64,000 nucleotides of DNA from Kribbella sp. NBC_01245 (GCF_036226525.1 NZ_CP108487.1:3286001-3350000); one strand, 5' to 3'; positions 35,476-44,290 are shown, counted from the first letter of the stretch. Numbers and translations are program-made. Notes: a model not told the origin generated them from the letters alone.

Positions 35476-35525
35476 CCGCTCGACCGAAGGCCCCCGCCAG
35501 CCAGTGGCGGGGCCTTCGTCATGCG
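35470..35525 (+). repeat. Direct repeat copy 2: tRNA-Gly 3' end plus terminator
   Basis: CGTCACCCGCTC-G-ACCGAAGGCCCC and GGGGCCTTCGTCATGCG match copy 1, with a different hairpin centre. The stem GAAGGCCCC(C)GCC / GGCGGGGCCTTC at 35486-35517 is still a good terminator. The kinase GTG lies in this copy. Confidence 0.85.
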
Positions 35526-35539
35526 GACACACTGAGGGT

Positions 35540-36169
35540 GTGCCGGACCGGGTCCCCGCTTTCGCTCGTGATGCCGCGACCGCTGCCTACTACGAGCAGC
35601 GCGCCGAGGAGTACGACGAGTGGTATCTGGGGCAGGGCCGGTTCGCGTCGCTCAACCCGCCGGGCTGGCAGCTGGAGGTTTCGCGCCTGGTGGACCTGGT
35701 GGGCGGGTTGCCGGCGGCGCGAACTCTCGACGTCGCCTGCGGCACCGGGTTCTTGACGCGTCACCTTCACGGAGTCGCCATCGGGCTGGACCGGAGCCCC
35801 GCGATGGTCGCCCGAGCCCGATCGCGACTCCCGGCGGGCATGGTCATCGTCGGTGACGCCCTGGAACTCCCGTTCGCCGACGGAGCCTTCGACCGAGTGC
35901 TGACCGGCCACTTCTACGGCCACCTGGCGCTCGACGAGCAGACGGCCTTCCTGACCGAGGTACGGCGCGTAGCCGGTGAGCTGATCGTCATCGACACCGC
36001 CCTGCGGGCCGGAGTCGAGCCCGAGCAGTGGCTGGAACGGACGCTCAACAACGGCTCTCGGCACCGCATCTACAAGCGCTACCTGACGAGCACACAGCTC
36101 GCCGACGAACTGGGCGGCGAGGTGCTCTTCGAAGTCCGGAGCTTCGTCGCGGCCCGCGTGAAGTGGTGA
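35540..36169 (+). CDS. Class I SAM-dependent methyltransferase
   Basis: This 209-residue protein has motif I LDVACGTGFLTRHL near residues 63-76, an acidic residue after strand 2 (IGLDRSP), and motif II-like ELPFADGAFDRVLTGHFYGHL. This is the ubiE/COQ5-like small-molecule methyltransferase pattern. GTG 35540 starts just after the repeat copy 2. A gene for a SnoaL-like protein follows within 10 bp, suggesting one transcript. Confidence 0.82.
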   Translation: MPDRVPAFARDAATAAYYEQRAEEYDEWYLGQGRFASLNPPGWQLEVSRLVDLVGGLPAARTLDVACGTGFLTRHLHGVAIGLDRSPAMVARARSRLPAGMVIVGDALELPFADGAFDRVLTGHFYGHLALDEQTAFLTEVRRVAGELIVIDTALRAGVEPEQWLERTLNNGSRHRIYKRYLTSTQLADELGGEVLFEVRSFVAARVKW

Positions 36170-36178
36170 GGAGGCCGA

Positions 36179-36646
36179 ATGCCCATCGATGCGGAACTGC
36201 TGGCCAGGTTGAAGCGGCATTGGGAGTATTCCGGTAGAGACGAGGACATCTCTCACGAGATCTACCACGAGGACGCCATACTCGAGTTTCCCCAGTCGGG
36301 CGAGCGCTTCGAAGGCGTCGCGAACTTCCGGGAGTGGCGGCGTCGGTATCCGGCGTGGTTGCAGTTCCATACCCGGCGCATCACGCATCGCGGCGACCTG
36401 GTGGTGGTCGAGAATCTGATCAGCTACAACGGCGCACCGTGGATGGTGACTGTCAACCTGCTCGAGTTCCGCGGGGACAGGGTTGCCCACGAGCGCATCT
36501 ACATCATGGACGCGTGGAAACCCGCGGATTGGCGTGCGCCCTGGCGCTCGAAGCAGCTCGCGGACCAGCCGCCTCCCCCTCCCGCGCCGCCGCCCACTCC
36601 CGCGCCGCCACCAGCGGCGACCGTCCCGGGGAACCAGGACCGCTGA
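36179..36646 (+). CDS. SnoaL/NTF2-like protein with proline-rich tail
   Basis: Residues 1-120 of this 155-residue protein have the NTF2-like cone-fold pattern (YHEDAILEFPQSGERFEG, NFREWRRRYPAW, RIYIMDAWKP). The last 30 residues are a proline-alanine tail (PPPPPAPPPTPAPPP), unusual for this family. GAGGAGG precedes the ATG. It sits between the methyltransferase and the hydrolase. Function unknown; a ketosteroid-isomerase-like or polyketide-cyclase-like fold is the closest description. Confidence 0.75.
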   Translation: MPIDAELLARLKRHWEYSGRDEDISHEIYHEDAILEFPQSGERFEGVANFREWRRRYPAWLQFHTRRITHRGDLVVVENLISYNGAPWMVTVNLLEFRGDRVAHERIYIMDAWKPADWRAPWRSKQLADQPPPPPAPPPTPAPPPAATVPGNQDR

Positions 36647-36670
36647 AGATTGGCGACGAGGAGGCCCAAC

Positions 36671-37489
36671 GTGGAATCGCGTCGCGTATCTGTTGGGGAC
36701 GCGGAGTTGGAAGTCGATGTTCGCGGCGCTGGTGAGCCGGTGGTGCTGATCCAGACCGCGTTGACGGCCGACGAGTTCCTGCCCCTCGCCCGTCATCCCG
36801 ACCTCGGCGACAACTATCAAGTCGTCCTGTATCACCGGCGCGGCTACGCGGGCAGCAGTCCCGTCGAGGGTCCGGGGTCAATCGAACGCGATGCCGCCGA
36901 CTGCCGGCAACTACTCGCGGCTCTCGGCATCGAGCGCGCGCACGTGATGGGAGTGTCGTACAGCGCCGCTGTGGCGTTGCAGCTGGCCGCCACGTCACCG
37001 GAGTGTGTCCACAGCCTGTGCGTGATCGAGCCACCGCCGGTGCACATCCTGCGCGCCGATGAGTTCTTCGCCGCGAATAGGCAACTCCTCGAGGAGCACC
37101 GGCGACTTGGTCCTGCGTTGGCCCTCGGGCGCTTTCTGGGCCGGATCGTCGGACCCGACTGGCGGCGCGATATCGAACAGCACGTTCCAGGCGGCGTTGC
37201 TCAGACTGAACGAGATGCCGAAACCTTCTTCGCCACCGACATCCCCGCACTCATGACCTGGCGCTTCGCCGCAGAAGACGCACGCCGCATCAGCCAGCCG
37301 GTCCTGTGCGTCGGTGGCACGGTGAGCGGAGCGTGGTTCGAAGAGGAACTGCAAGTCGTCCTGGGCTGGCTCCCGCAAGCTGAACAAATACTCATCCCCG
37401 GCGCCGACCACTCCTTGGCCCTAACCCATGCAAGAGACCTCGCGGCCGCTACCAACGCGTTCCTGCGCCGCCATCCCTTCGTCGGCTAA
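36671..37489 (+). CDS. Alpha/beta-fold hydrolase
   Basis: This 272-residue protein has YHRRGYAGSSP near residue 57, a nucleophile elbow GVSYSA in place of the usual GxSxG, an acid in the CVGGTVSGAW region and a His in GADHSLAL. GTG 36671 is chosen because GAGGAGG lies 6 nt before it; TTG 36650 is in frame but lacks this. The adjacent genes and spacing suggest an operon with the SnoaL-like and YciI-like genes. Substrate unknown. Confidence 0.8.
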   Translation: MESRRVSVGDAELEVDVRGAGEPVVLIQTALTADEFLPLARHPDLGDNYQVVLYHRRGYAGSSPVEGPGSIERDAADCRQLLAALGIERAHVMGVSYSAAVALQLAATSPECVHSLCVIEPPPVHILRADEFFAANRQLLEEHRRLGPALALGRFLGRIVGPDWRRDIEQHVPGGVAQTERDAETFFATDIPALMTWRFAAEDARRISQPVLCVGGTVSGAWFEEELQVVLGWLPQAEQILIPGADHSLALTHARDLAAATNAFLRRHPFVG

Positions 37490-37511
37490 CGGGCCACTAG
37501 AGTGACCGGTC

Positions 37512-38054
37512 GTGGAGTACTTCGTATACGGCCGCGACCTGCCCGGCACCGCCGAACTCAAGGCGAAACTGACCGAGGAACACTGGGCCTTCATGGACGG
37601 GTACGGCGAACAGCTCATCGCCCGCGGCCCGACGTTGACCGGCCAGGACGACGACGCCGAATCGACCGGCAGCATGCACATCGTCGGCCTTCCGGACGTG
37701 GAGGCGGCCCGCGCGTTCGCCTTCGAAGAGCCGTACTACAAGGGCGGCGTCTTCGAGTCGGTCCAGCTCTACCGCTTCCACAACACCCTCGGCCGAACCA
37801 TGTGGGACTTCACCGACGCCGTCGACAACTACGGCCGGTACCTCCTACTCACCCTGGACGAGTCCACCCCCGCGCCGACCCCGTCGAAACACCTGATCGT
37901 GTACGGCGACCTGCTCGCCATCGACACCGACGTACGACTCGGCCGCGCCGTCCTCGCAGAAGCGCCGGACCGCGAAACCGCCGCCACCCTCCTCCCCGCA
38001 GGCGCCAACACCCCCACCGAAGTCCACCACTGGTCCTTCGGCGGCCGCCGCTAA
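37512..38054 (+). CDS. YCII-related domain protein
   Basis: The first 100 residues of this 180-residue protein carry the YCII-like dimeric alpha/beta-barrel pattern (EHWAFMDGYGEQLIARGPTL, GSMHIVGLPDVEAARAFAFEEPYYKGGVF). A second, weaker half (KHLIVYGDLLAI, LGRAVLAEAPDRETAATLL) may be a degenerate copy. It starts with GTG. Family members are mostly uncharacterised; ring-cleaving activities are known in some. It is probably co-transcribed with its neighbours. Confidence 0.75.
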   Translation: MEYFVYGRDLPGTAELKAKLTEEHWAFMDGYGEQLIARGPTLTGQDDDAESTGSMHIVGLPDVEAARAFAFEEPYYKGGVFESVQLYRFHNTLGRTMWDFTDAVDNYGRYLLLTLDESTPAPTPSKHLIVYGDLLAIDTDVRLGRAVLAEAPDRETAATLLPAGANTPTEVHHWSFGGRR

Positions 38055-38061
38055 CGCCCAA

Positions 38062-38448
38062 ATGAAGTTCAGTCCCGAGGAACTCGCACAACCCGCGCCC
38101 GACCTCAGGTACGCACCGAACAAGCTGCACGGTGATGAGATCCAGGCCGGCGACGGTACGACGTACCAGCCAGCGCAACCGGACGAGTGGCTCGACGGCG
38201 ACGAGGTCGAGGCGTTCATCAGGCGCTCCCCCGCGATCGAGCTGCTCCTCGTCGACGACACGGCCAACTACCCGCCCCCGGTCTACAGGATCGCGGGCAA
38301 CACGACGGCCGCCTGGACCCGGCGATTGTCCAGCCTCTACCTCTCGGACGACGGCCTCCCGGACCCAACGACCGGCTGGGGCCTAGAAGCCCGGCGATGG
38401 ACTACAACCGACGGTCGCGACGTACTGGTCTTCCGCGTCAGCTGCTAG
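38062..38448 (+). CDS. Hypothetical protein
   Basis: This is a 128-residue soluble protein with no family recognised. It is acidic and tryptophan-containing (AWTRRL, RRWTTTDGRDVLVF), with no signal peptide or helix. It lies 7 bp after the YciI-like gene, so it is probably the last gene of that run. Confidence 0.6.
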   Translation: MKFSPEELAQPAPDLRYAPNKLHGDEIQAGDGTTYQPAQPDEWLDGDEVEAFIRRSPAIELLLVDDTANYPPPVYRIAGNTTAAWTRRLSSLYLSDDGLPDPTTGWGLEARRWTTTDGRDVLVFRVSC

Positions 38449-38548
38449 TCCGCACCTCTTCGAGCGCGGCCGTCGTACGGCGACTCGAGCCCCAGCGCGC
38501 CCGGTGAGGGGTTTGGGGGTTGGGTTGGTGGGGCGGGAGGATGCGGGG

Positions 38549-38839
38549 GTGACGAGGATCGAGTTTTGGCCGGATTATGGGCCGGGGCCGTTGTGGGATG
38601 ACGGTGGGCGAGCGGTGGACCTCGACGGGCTGGGGTTGGCGCCGGGGCTGGTCGAGCGGATCCGGAGTTGGCACGCCCGGTACGAGGAGGACCGGATCCC
38701 GGCCGAGGGGCCTGGTGATCCCGTCTGGCTGGCGGAGGGGCGGGAGTTGCTGGCCGAGATTCGCGCCGCCCTGCCCGATTTCACCGTGGTGGTCGACGAG
38801 CCGTGGTGGGACGAGCCGCCCAAACAAGCCGCCCAATAA
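38549..38839 (+). CDS. Hypothetical protein
   Basis: This 96-residue acidic protein is rich in Trp and Asp/Glu (RIEFWPDYGPGPLWDDGG, DEPWWDEPP). GTG 38549 is preferred over the upstream ATG of a glycine-rich extension. No family is recognised. A coil-like middle (VERIRSWHARYEEDR) may be helical. Confidence 0.55.
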   Translation: MTRIEFWPDYGPGPLWDDGGRAVDLDGLGLAPGLVERIRSWHARYEEDRIPAEGPGDPVWLAEGRELLAEIRAALPDFTVVVDEPWWDEPPKQAAQ

Positions 38840-38876
38840 CGAGCCTAGAAACAACCCGCCTGAAGTCGCCCGCTGA

Positions 38877-39479
38877 TCACCGATTGCCGTGGAGGACGCG
38901 GTAGTGGAGGTGGGTTACGCCGGCTTCCCCCGTGAGGACGCGGGTGCGTTCCAGCTCGCTGGGGCCTAGGTGTTCGAAGAGGCGGGTGCCGTCGCCGAGG
39001 AAGACCGGGATCAGGTGGATCTCGAGTTCGTCGAGGAGGCCCGCGGTGAGGGCGCGTTGCGCGATACCCGATCCGTGCACCAGTACGTCCTTGTCACCGG
39101 CGGCGTCCTTGGCGTCCCGAATGGCGGCCTCGAGATCGCTCACGTAGTGCACCAAGGGCCAGTCCGCCGCCCAATCAGGTGCCGGGTTGCGGCTGAGGAT
39201 GTAGATCGGTACGCCGTCATGGTGGTCGCCGCCCCAGCCGCCCGCCGGTTCGAAGGTCGCCCGGCCGGCCACCACGGCCCCGGTGGACATGAACTCGTCG
39301 TAGAGCTGGCGATTCACGCCTTCCAGCCGCTGGACGGCCGTCTCGAAATCGTCGCCGCCCGCGAGGACCCACTCATGCAGCCGTTCACCGCCGTCGCCGA
39401 GACCGTTGTCCGGGCGGACGTTGGGCCCCGTGATGAACCCGTCGAGGGACATTGACATGTACAGCACGGTCGAGCCCAT
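38877..39479 (-). CDS. Dihydrofolate reductase-family (RibD C-terminal) protein
   Basis: This 200-residue protein has the RibD_C/DHFR-like fold pattern: MSMSLDGFITGPN at the start, VVAGRATFEPAGGWGGDH in the middle, DVLVHGSGIAQRALTAGLLDELEIHLIPVFLGDGTRLF near the C terminus. Such stand-alone proteins are NADPH-dependent reductase-like enzymes with mostly unknown substrates. It is transcribed toward the 38504-38839 genes. Confidence 0.85.
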   Translation of the reverse strand: MGSTVLYMSMSLDGFITGPNVRPDNGLGDGGERLHEWVLAGGDDFETAVQRLEGVNRQLYDEFMSTGAVVAGRATFEPAGGWGGDHHDGVPIYILSRNPAPDWAADWPLVHYVSDLEAAIRDAKDAAGDKDVLVHGSGIAQRALTAGLLDELEIHLIPVFLGDGTRLFEHLGPSELERTRVLTGEAGVTHLHYRVLHGNR

Positions 39480-39594
39480 CGCTCCACTCCCAAAGGTCGA
39501 GGTGATCTCGACATTGTCCCAGCGAGATCCGCTCAGAGGGGGCGGTTGGCGAGGAGGCGAGTGGCGAGGGCGGTGACCTACGCAATCTCAGCCG

Positions 39595-39637
39595 CGCGAG
39601 TCGGCCCGCCCAGGGAGGCTGGGCGGGCCGACTCGCG
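39595..39637. terminator. Long perfect hairpin, terminator-like
   Basis: A perfect 19-bp stem (CGCGAGTCGGCCCGCCCAG) has a 5-nt loop. It lies 17 bp past the stop of the minus-strand gene at 39654. There is no clear T tail. Confidence 0.75.
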
Positions 39638-39653
39638 ACCTGGGTGGTCCGGG

Positions 39654-40880
39654 TTAGCCGACTATGCCGGAATCGGCGTGGGAGATTTGGATGGTGGTGT
39701 TGAGGGCGGTGATGCGGAGTTCGACGGCGGTGACCGAGACGAAGCCGGTCTTGCGGCTGAGCTTGTTGAAGGTCAGCGTGCCCAGGCCGGCGACGTTGAG
39801 CTGCTGGTTGGGTGCGGTCGGGATCGGGACGGACTGCCCGTTGATGACCAGTGAGCCGATCGACGTACTCCAGGCCGTGTAGTACTTGCCGCCGGTCTTC
39901 GTGGCGGCCGTCCGGGCTGTGACCGCGGTCAGTTTGACCTTGCCGTTGCCAAGGTTGACCGAGGCAACCGATGCCGACATGTTGCCGGTGGCAATGGTGG
40001 GCCGCAGCGAACCGGCTTGGGTGGTGGTCAGACCGTTGACGGTGGCAACGTTCGGCACGGTCAGACCGGCCACGTTGACCGTTCGCAAGGCGCCGTTGGT
40101 GCCGAAGCAGGTGGTCTGCAACGACGTCGGGCCCGAGGTGATGACGTTGCCGACGTTGACCTGGGTCGTGTACGCCTTGCCGCGGAGCAACGCCGTACTG
40201 GGACCGCCAACCGAGGCGCTGGTCAGCAGTAGAGCCACTGTCGCGCCCTTCGGCAGGTACGGGTTCGACACGGTCGAGTGGATCAGCACCGCGACCGAAC
40301 TGGCCGTCGCGCTCTGCGGCGTCTTGGTCTTGATCGTCCGGTTCAGCTGCAGGAATCCCAGCCCTGGCACGGAAACGGTCGTGTTGGGAGCAGGGTTCGC
40401 CAGCCCGGGAACCGGGACACCCGCGATCTTGACCGCGGCGAAACGCGAGCCCGCGACGGTCTGGAACGCGCCGTTCTTGTACACCGCCTGCGAGTAGCTC
40501 TGCGCGCCTACCAGCTCGAACAGCAGCCCGAGTTTGATATTCGCGGCAGTGCCGAAGCTGGTGGTGCCGTCACCCCGGGAATCGTTGTGCGTATAGGTTT
40601 TCGTCGCCACGGTGTGCGCGAACGTCTGACCATTCACGACTGCCGACGCCGCCGTGTTCGCCCGGTAGAGCGATACTTGCCTGGTGCAACCGAAGAAGCT
40701 CGCGACCTGAGGGCCGGAGTTCACCAGTCCACTGGCGACGAGTGTGCCGTGCGAATAGCCGCTGTACCCGAAACGGGTGGAGGCCTGCGCCGGCAGCGTG
40801 CCCGCGACCAGACTTGAGCCCGCGACCACCAGTACGACGGTTGATGCGACGACTGCCTTGAACCTGGTTCTGAGTGTCAT
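39654..40880 (-). CDS. Secreted choice-of-anchor P-like protein
   Basis: This 408-residue exported protein has a signal peptide at residues 1-33 (VVASTVVLVVAGSSLVAG). The mature part is Ser/Thr/Val-rich, with short beta-strand repeats and only two cysteines (FFGCTRQV, TTCFGTNG). The pattern resembles the choice-of-anchor P family of actinobacteria; that assignment is from memory of similar sequences and is not certain. ATG 40880 has AAGGAG 10 nt upstream. The 5' region has several hairpins. Function unknown. Confidence 0.7.
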   Translation of the reverse strand: MTLRTRFKAVVASTVVLVVAGSSLVAGTLPAQASTRFGYSGYSHGTLVASGLVNSGPQVASFFGCTRQVSLYRANTAASAVVNGQTFAHTVATKTYTHNDSRGDGTTSFGTAANIKLGLLFELVGAQSYSQAVYKNGAFQTVAGSRFAAVKIAGVPVPGLANPAPNTTVSVPGLGFLQLNRTIKTKTPQSATASSVAVLIHSTVSNPYLPKGATVALLLTSASVGGPSTALLRGKAYTTQVNVGNVITSGPTSLQTTCFGTNGALRTVNVAGLTVPNVATVNGLTTTQAGSLRPTIATGNMSASVASVNLGNGKVKLTAVTARTAATKTGGKYYTAWSTSIGSLVINGQSVPIPTAPNQQLNVAGLGTLTFNKLSRKTGFVSVTAVELRITALNTTIQISHADSGIVG

Positions 40881-41055
40881 GGCGTGCCAACTCCTTATGG
40901 AGCAATATGTGCAGGCCCCACGCACGAACCGGGTGAGTCCGGTCCGTGGCACGGTGAAATCCCCGACGCAGCACTGCTCTGCTGCTGAGTGACACCCGCA
41001 CTGGCAGCGCGAAGTGTCAGGAGCCCCGTTCGCTGAGCTTATCGCAATTCCGACA

Positions 41056-41082
41056 CGAATCGTTACAGAGTGTAACGATTCG
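41056..41082. promoter_or_regulatory. 12-bp perfect palindrome CGAATCGTTACA
   Basis: The arms CGAATCGTTACA and TGTAACGATTCG are perfect around a GAG loop. It lies 25 bp past the stop of the 41108 gene and about 175 bp upstream of the 40880 start. It could be an operator for the secreted-protein gene or an intrinsic terminator without a T tract. Confidence 0.55.
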
Positions 41083-41107
41083 ACTGTCACTCACGCCTGA
41101 AAACTGG

Positions 41108-41515
41108 TCAAAGCGGCCTATTCGCCAGCAATCGAGTGGCGAGGGTGGTGATCAGCGAGCCGAGGGTCATGCCGACGGCGATCATGGCGGCTCCGACGAC
41201 CCAGAGGCCCGAGTCGTCGCCGCCGACCGCGTCGATGGACCAGGCGGCCGTGAAGACCACTGCCATCACGGCGACCACTGTGACCAAGTGCAGCCGGAAC
41301 GACGCGACGATGGCCACGGCCACCAGAGTCGCCAGGCAGCCGACTACCTGCCAGGGCTCGTACGGCCCCGTGGAGTGCTGCGTGATCGGGTCGATCGTCC
41401 GCTGCGTATCCCATCCGAGCCAGCCGTACCACGTAGCTCCAGTAGCCACCGCGAGGGCCAACGCGCCCGCGAGCTCAGAACCAGCCTTGCGCTTCGCAAC
41501 TGTTGTCGTGTTCAT
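41108..41515 (-). CDS. Small membrane protein of unknown function
   Basis: This 135-residue protein has four hydrophobic segments (LAGALALAVATGATWYGWLG, VVGCLATLVAVAIVA, LVTVVAVMAVVFTAAWSI and a last helix). ATG 41515 is chosen, with AGGG upstream. There are short charged termini. No family is recognised. Confidence 0.65.
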   Translation of the reverse strand: MNTTTVAKRKAGSELAGALALAVATGATWYGWLGWDTQRTIDPITQHSTGPYEPWQVVGCLATLVAVAIVASFRLHLVTVVAVMAVVFTAAWSIDAVGGDDSGLWVVGAAMIAVGMTLGSLITTLATRLLANRPL

Positions 41516-41579
41516 ACCCACAACCCTGCGGCTCAGGCATCCCTCGGCACATGAGTAGCACTACGCAACCTCACGACGA

Positions 41580-42365
41580 TTACTGGTTCAGAACCCACGC
41601 GAGTACGGCGCCGAGGCGGTCGGCGGCGGCAGCGGCTTGGGCGACTACCTCGTCCGGGTCGATCACGTCGCCCATGCCCTCGCGGACGGTGACGACGGAC
41701 AGCCCGAACAGCTCCAGGTCGAGCGCCCGGGCGGCGAGGGCCTCGACCACAGTCGACATGCCGACGATGTCCGCACCGAGAACGCGCAGCATCTTCGTCT
41801 CGGCCAGCGTCTGGTACTGCGGCCCCGGCAACATCACGTAGACGCCCTCGGCCAACTCCGGAAAAGCATCCAGTACGGCGTTACGCAGCCGCGGGCTCCA
41901 CGCGTCGGTCAGGTCGACGAACTCCGAGCCGGTGAGAGGCGTCGCGAAAGTCGGGTTGAGGTGATCGGAGATGACCACGCCCGTGCCGGTGTTCCACTCC
42001 GGCCGCAGCGAGCCATTCGCGTTCGTGAGTACGGCGAGTCGCGCGCCGAGGGCCGCGGCCGTCCGGATCGGGTGGGCCACCGCGGCCGGTCCGTGCCCCT
42101 CGTACAAGTGGGTCCGGCCGAGGAACGCGAGCACCGAGCGAGAGCCGACCCGATAGGCGCGAGCCAATCCGGCATGGCCGTCGGCCACCGGCGGATGGAA
42201 CCCCGGCAGCTCCGCGACCGGCACCTCGCCGAGCACGTCGCCGAAGGCTGCCGCGGCGCCGGTCCACCCCGAACCGAGCACCACCACCGCGTCGTACGAC
42301 TGGACTCCTATAGCGGTTCGCAATGAGTCCGCTGCGGTCTGAGCGAGCTCCGAGGCCTCATTCAT
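41580..42365 (-). CDS. Purine nucleoside phosphorylase
   Basis: This protein of about 261 residues belongs to the trimeric PNP/MTAP family. It has the phosphate loop VVLGSGWTG near residue 29 and GRTHLYEGH (family H/Y motif) near 83. LTNANGSL is slightly changed from the common LTNAAGG, and GPQYQTLAETKMLRVLGADIVGMSTVVE carries the GMSTxxE purine-binding motif. It cleaves purine nucleosides with phosphate. It is divergent from the ABC exporter. The start is ATG 42365 or the GTG just before it. Confidence 0.9.
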   Translation of the reverse strand: MNEASELAQTAADSLRTAIGVQSYDAVVVLGSGWTGAAAAFGDVLGEVPVAELPGFHPPVADGHAGLARAYRVGSRSVLAFLGRTHLYEGHGPAAVAHPIRTAAALGARLAVLTNANGSLRPEWNTGTGVVISDHLNPTFATPLTGSEFVDLTDAWSPRLRNAVLDAFPELAEGVYVMLPGPQYQTLAETKMLRVLGADIVGMSTVVEALAARALDLELFGLSVVTVREGMGDVIDPDEVVAQAAAAADRLGAVLAWVLNQ

Positions 42366-42478
42366 CACGGCGCGAGTCTGCCAGATTGCAGCTAGTGGAA
42401 ATGTCGGGACAAGCGCTTACCTCGTAGGCGATACTGGAAAGTGCGCCGTTTTCCGGTCGCCGATCCCCACTGCCGAGC

Positions 42479-44290
42479 ATGATGGGAAGTGCGCCCCTCC
42501 AGATGCCGTCTGAGCAACCAGCCCACGCGCCGTCGATCCGACCCGTCTCCAACCGAACCCCTCGCCGCAGCCGCAATCTCCTCCGGCTCACCCCCTACCT
42601 CCGGCCGCACAAGTGGCGGCTGATCACGATGTTCAGCACCGCCATCGTCGGTGTTGGTGTCAGCCTCTCGATCCCCCTGGTCACCCGGGCCGTCATCGAC
42701 GGACCCGTCAGCCGCCGGGAGATCGACCTCCTCCTCCCGCTGGGCCTGCTGGCCCTCGCCCTCAGCCTCGCCGAAGTCCTCCTCGTCCTGATCCGCCGCT
42801 GGGCGCAGTCCCGGGCCGTCAGCGACCTCGAAGCCACCCTGCGCCACGACCTGTACGTGCGGTTGCAGGCCCTGCCGATGGAGTTCCACACCCGCTGGCA
42901 GAGCGGGCAGCTGCTGTCCCGCGTCACCGTCGACCTGTCCACCATTCGCCGGTTCATGGGTTTCGGCCTGCTGTTCCTGGTGATCAACATCCTGCAGCTG
43001 ATCGTCGTGACGATCCTGCTGCTCAACCTCTACTGGCCGCTCGGCATCATCGTGCTCGCCGCGGCCGTGCCGATCATCGTGATGTCGCTCCGCTTCGAGA
43101 AGAAGTACCTGGCCATCTCCCGGCGGGTGCAGGACCAGCAGGGCGACCTGGCCACCTCGATCGAGGAGTCCGCGCTCGGCTTCCGCGTGATCAAGGCCTT
43201 CGGGCGGCGCGAACACGTGAAGTCGCAGTTCAACGACGGCGCGGTCAAGCTGTACGGCACGTCGATCGAGAAGGTCCGGCTGGCCTCGAGGTTCTGGACC
43301 TTCCTCGAGGTCATCCCGAACCTGACCCTGGTGATCGTGCTGCTGCTCGGCGCCCTGGCCGTCGGCAACAACACCATCACCTTGGGCACGCTGGTCGCGT
43401 TCATCACGCTGATGCTGTCGCTGATTTGGCCGGTGGAATCGCTCGGGTTCATCCTGGCGATGGCCCAGGAGGCAATGACCTCGGCCGACCGGATCACCGA
43501 GATCCTCGACACCGAATCCACCATCACCTCCGGCCCGGACGAACTGACCGAGCCGCACGGGCACCTTCGCTTCGAAGGCGTCGGCTTCCGGTTCGCCCCG
43601 GACTCCCCCGACGTACTGCACGACATCAACCTCGACCTGCCACCCGGTACGACGCTCGCCCTGGTCGGCGCCACCGGCTCGGGCAAGACCACCCTGACCG
43701 CCTTGATCCCCCGCCTGTACGACGTCACCGCCGGGCGGATCACCATCGACGCTCACGACGTGCGGGATCTGACGCTGACCTCGTTGCGGTCCGCGGTCGC
43801 CTCGGCGTTCGACGACCCGACGCTGTTCTCGATGAGCGTCCGGGAGAACCTCACCCTCGGCCGGCCCGACGCGACCGACGAGGACATCCAGCAGGCTCTG
43901 GAGATCGCCCAGGCCACGTTCGCCAACGAGCTTCCCTGGGGCCTGGAGACCCGGGTGGGCGAGCAGGGCATGTCCTTGTCCGGTGGCCAGCGGCAACGAC
44001 TTGCACTGGCCAGAGCGGTTCTGGCGCGTCCTGCCGTGCTGGTACTGGACGACACGCTCTCGGCGCTCGACGTACACACCGAGGCACTGGTCGAGGAGGC
44101 GCTTCGCAACGTGCTCTCCGAGACCACTGGCATCGTGGTGGCGCATAGAGCGTCCACGGTGATGCTTGCGGATCAGGTCGCGCTGCTCCAAGGCGGGACC
44201 ATCACGCATGTCGGGACCCATGCGGAACTACTCGCCACGGTTCCGGCGTACAGGACTCTTCTTGCGGCTGAAGAGGAGGTCCTCGCATGA
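42479..44290 (+). CDS. ABC exporter half-transporter with degenerate ATPase site
   Basis: This 603-residue type IV exporter half has six transmembrane segments at about 45-330 and an NBD from about 365. Walker A is GATGSGKT at 397-404, the signature is LSGGQ at 500-504, and Walker B is LVLDD. The catalytic glutamate position is Asp525 (DDTLSALD), followed by H-loop VAHRAST. Such an Asp is typical of the degenerate subunit in heterodimeric exporters. Its stop overlaps the partner start as ATGA. Substrate unknown; multidrug or lipid export is usual for the family. Confidence 0.9.
   Translation: MMGSAPLQMPSEQPAHAPSIRPVSNRTPRRSRNLLRLTPYLRPHKWRLITMFSTAIVGVGVSLSIPLVTRAVIDGPVSRREIDLLLPLGLLALALSLAEVLLVLIRRWAQSRAVSDLEATLRHDLYVRLQALPMEFHTRWQSGQLLSRVTVDLSTIRRFMGFGLLFLVINILQLIVVTILLLNLYWPLGIIVLAAAVPIIVMSLRFEKKYLAISRRVQDQQGDLATSIEESALGFRVIKAFGRREHVKSQFNDGAVKLYGTSIEKVRLASRFWTFLEVIPNLTLVIVLLLGALAVGNNTITLGTLVAFITLMLSLIWPVESLGFILAMAQEAMTSADRITEILDTESTITSGPDELTEPHGHLRFEGVGFRFAPDSPDVLHDINLDLPPGTTLALVGATGSGKTTLTALIPRLYDVTAGRITIDAHDVRDLTLTSLRSAVASAFDDPTLFSMSVRENLTLGRPDATDEDIQQALEIAQATFANELPWGLETRVGEQGMSLSGGQRQRLALARAVLARPAVLVLDDTLSALDVHTEALVEEALRNVLSETTGIVVAHRASTVMLADQVALLQGGTITHVGTHAELLATVPAYRTLLAAEEEVLA

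Noticed and set aside
34922-35525. Integron-type gene cassette with attC sites
   Set aside because: The repeats are direct copies of a tRNA 3' end and terminator; no attC-like paired boxes and no integrase are visible.
40881-41050. c-di-AMP (ydaO-type) riboswitch before the secreted-protein gene
   Set aside because: The expected conserved blocks, such as GGGGTGAATCC and CCCGAACCCG, are not found; only generic hairpins are present.
42392-44221. Minus-strand frame of 609 codons opposite the first ABC exporter
   Set aside because: It is rich in Gly, Gln, Asp and Arg, without domains, and antisense to a gene with complete ABC motifs.
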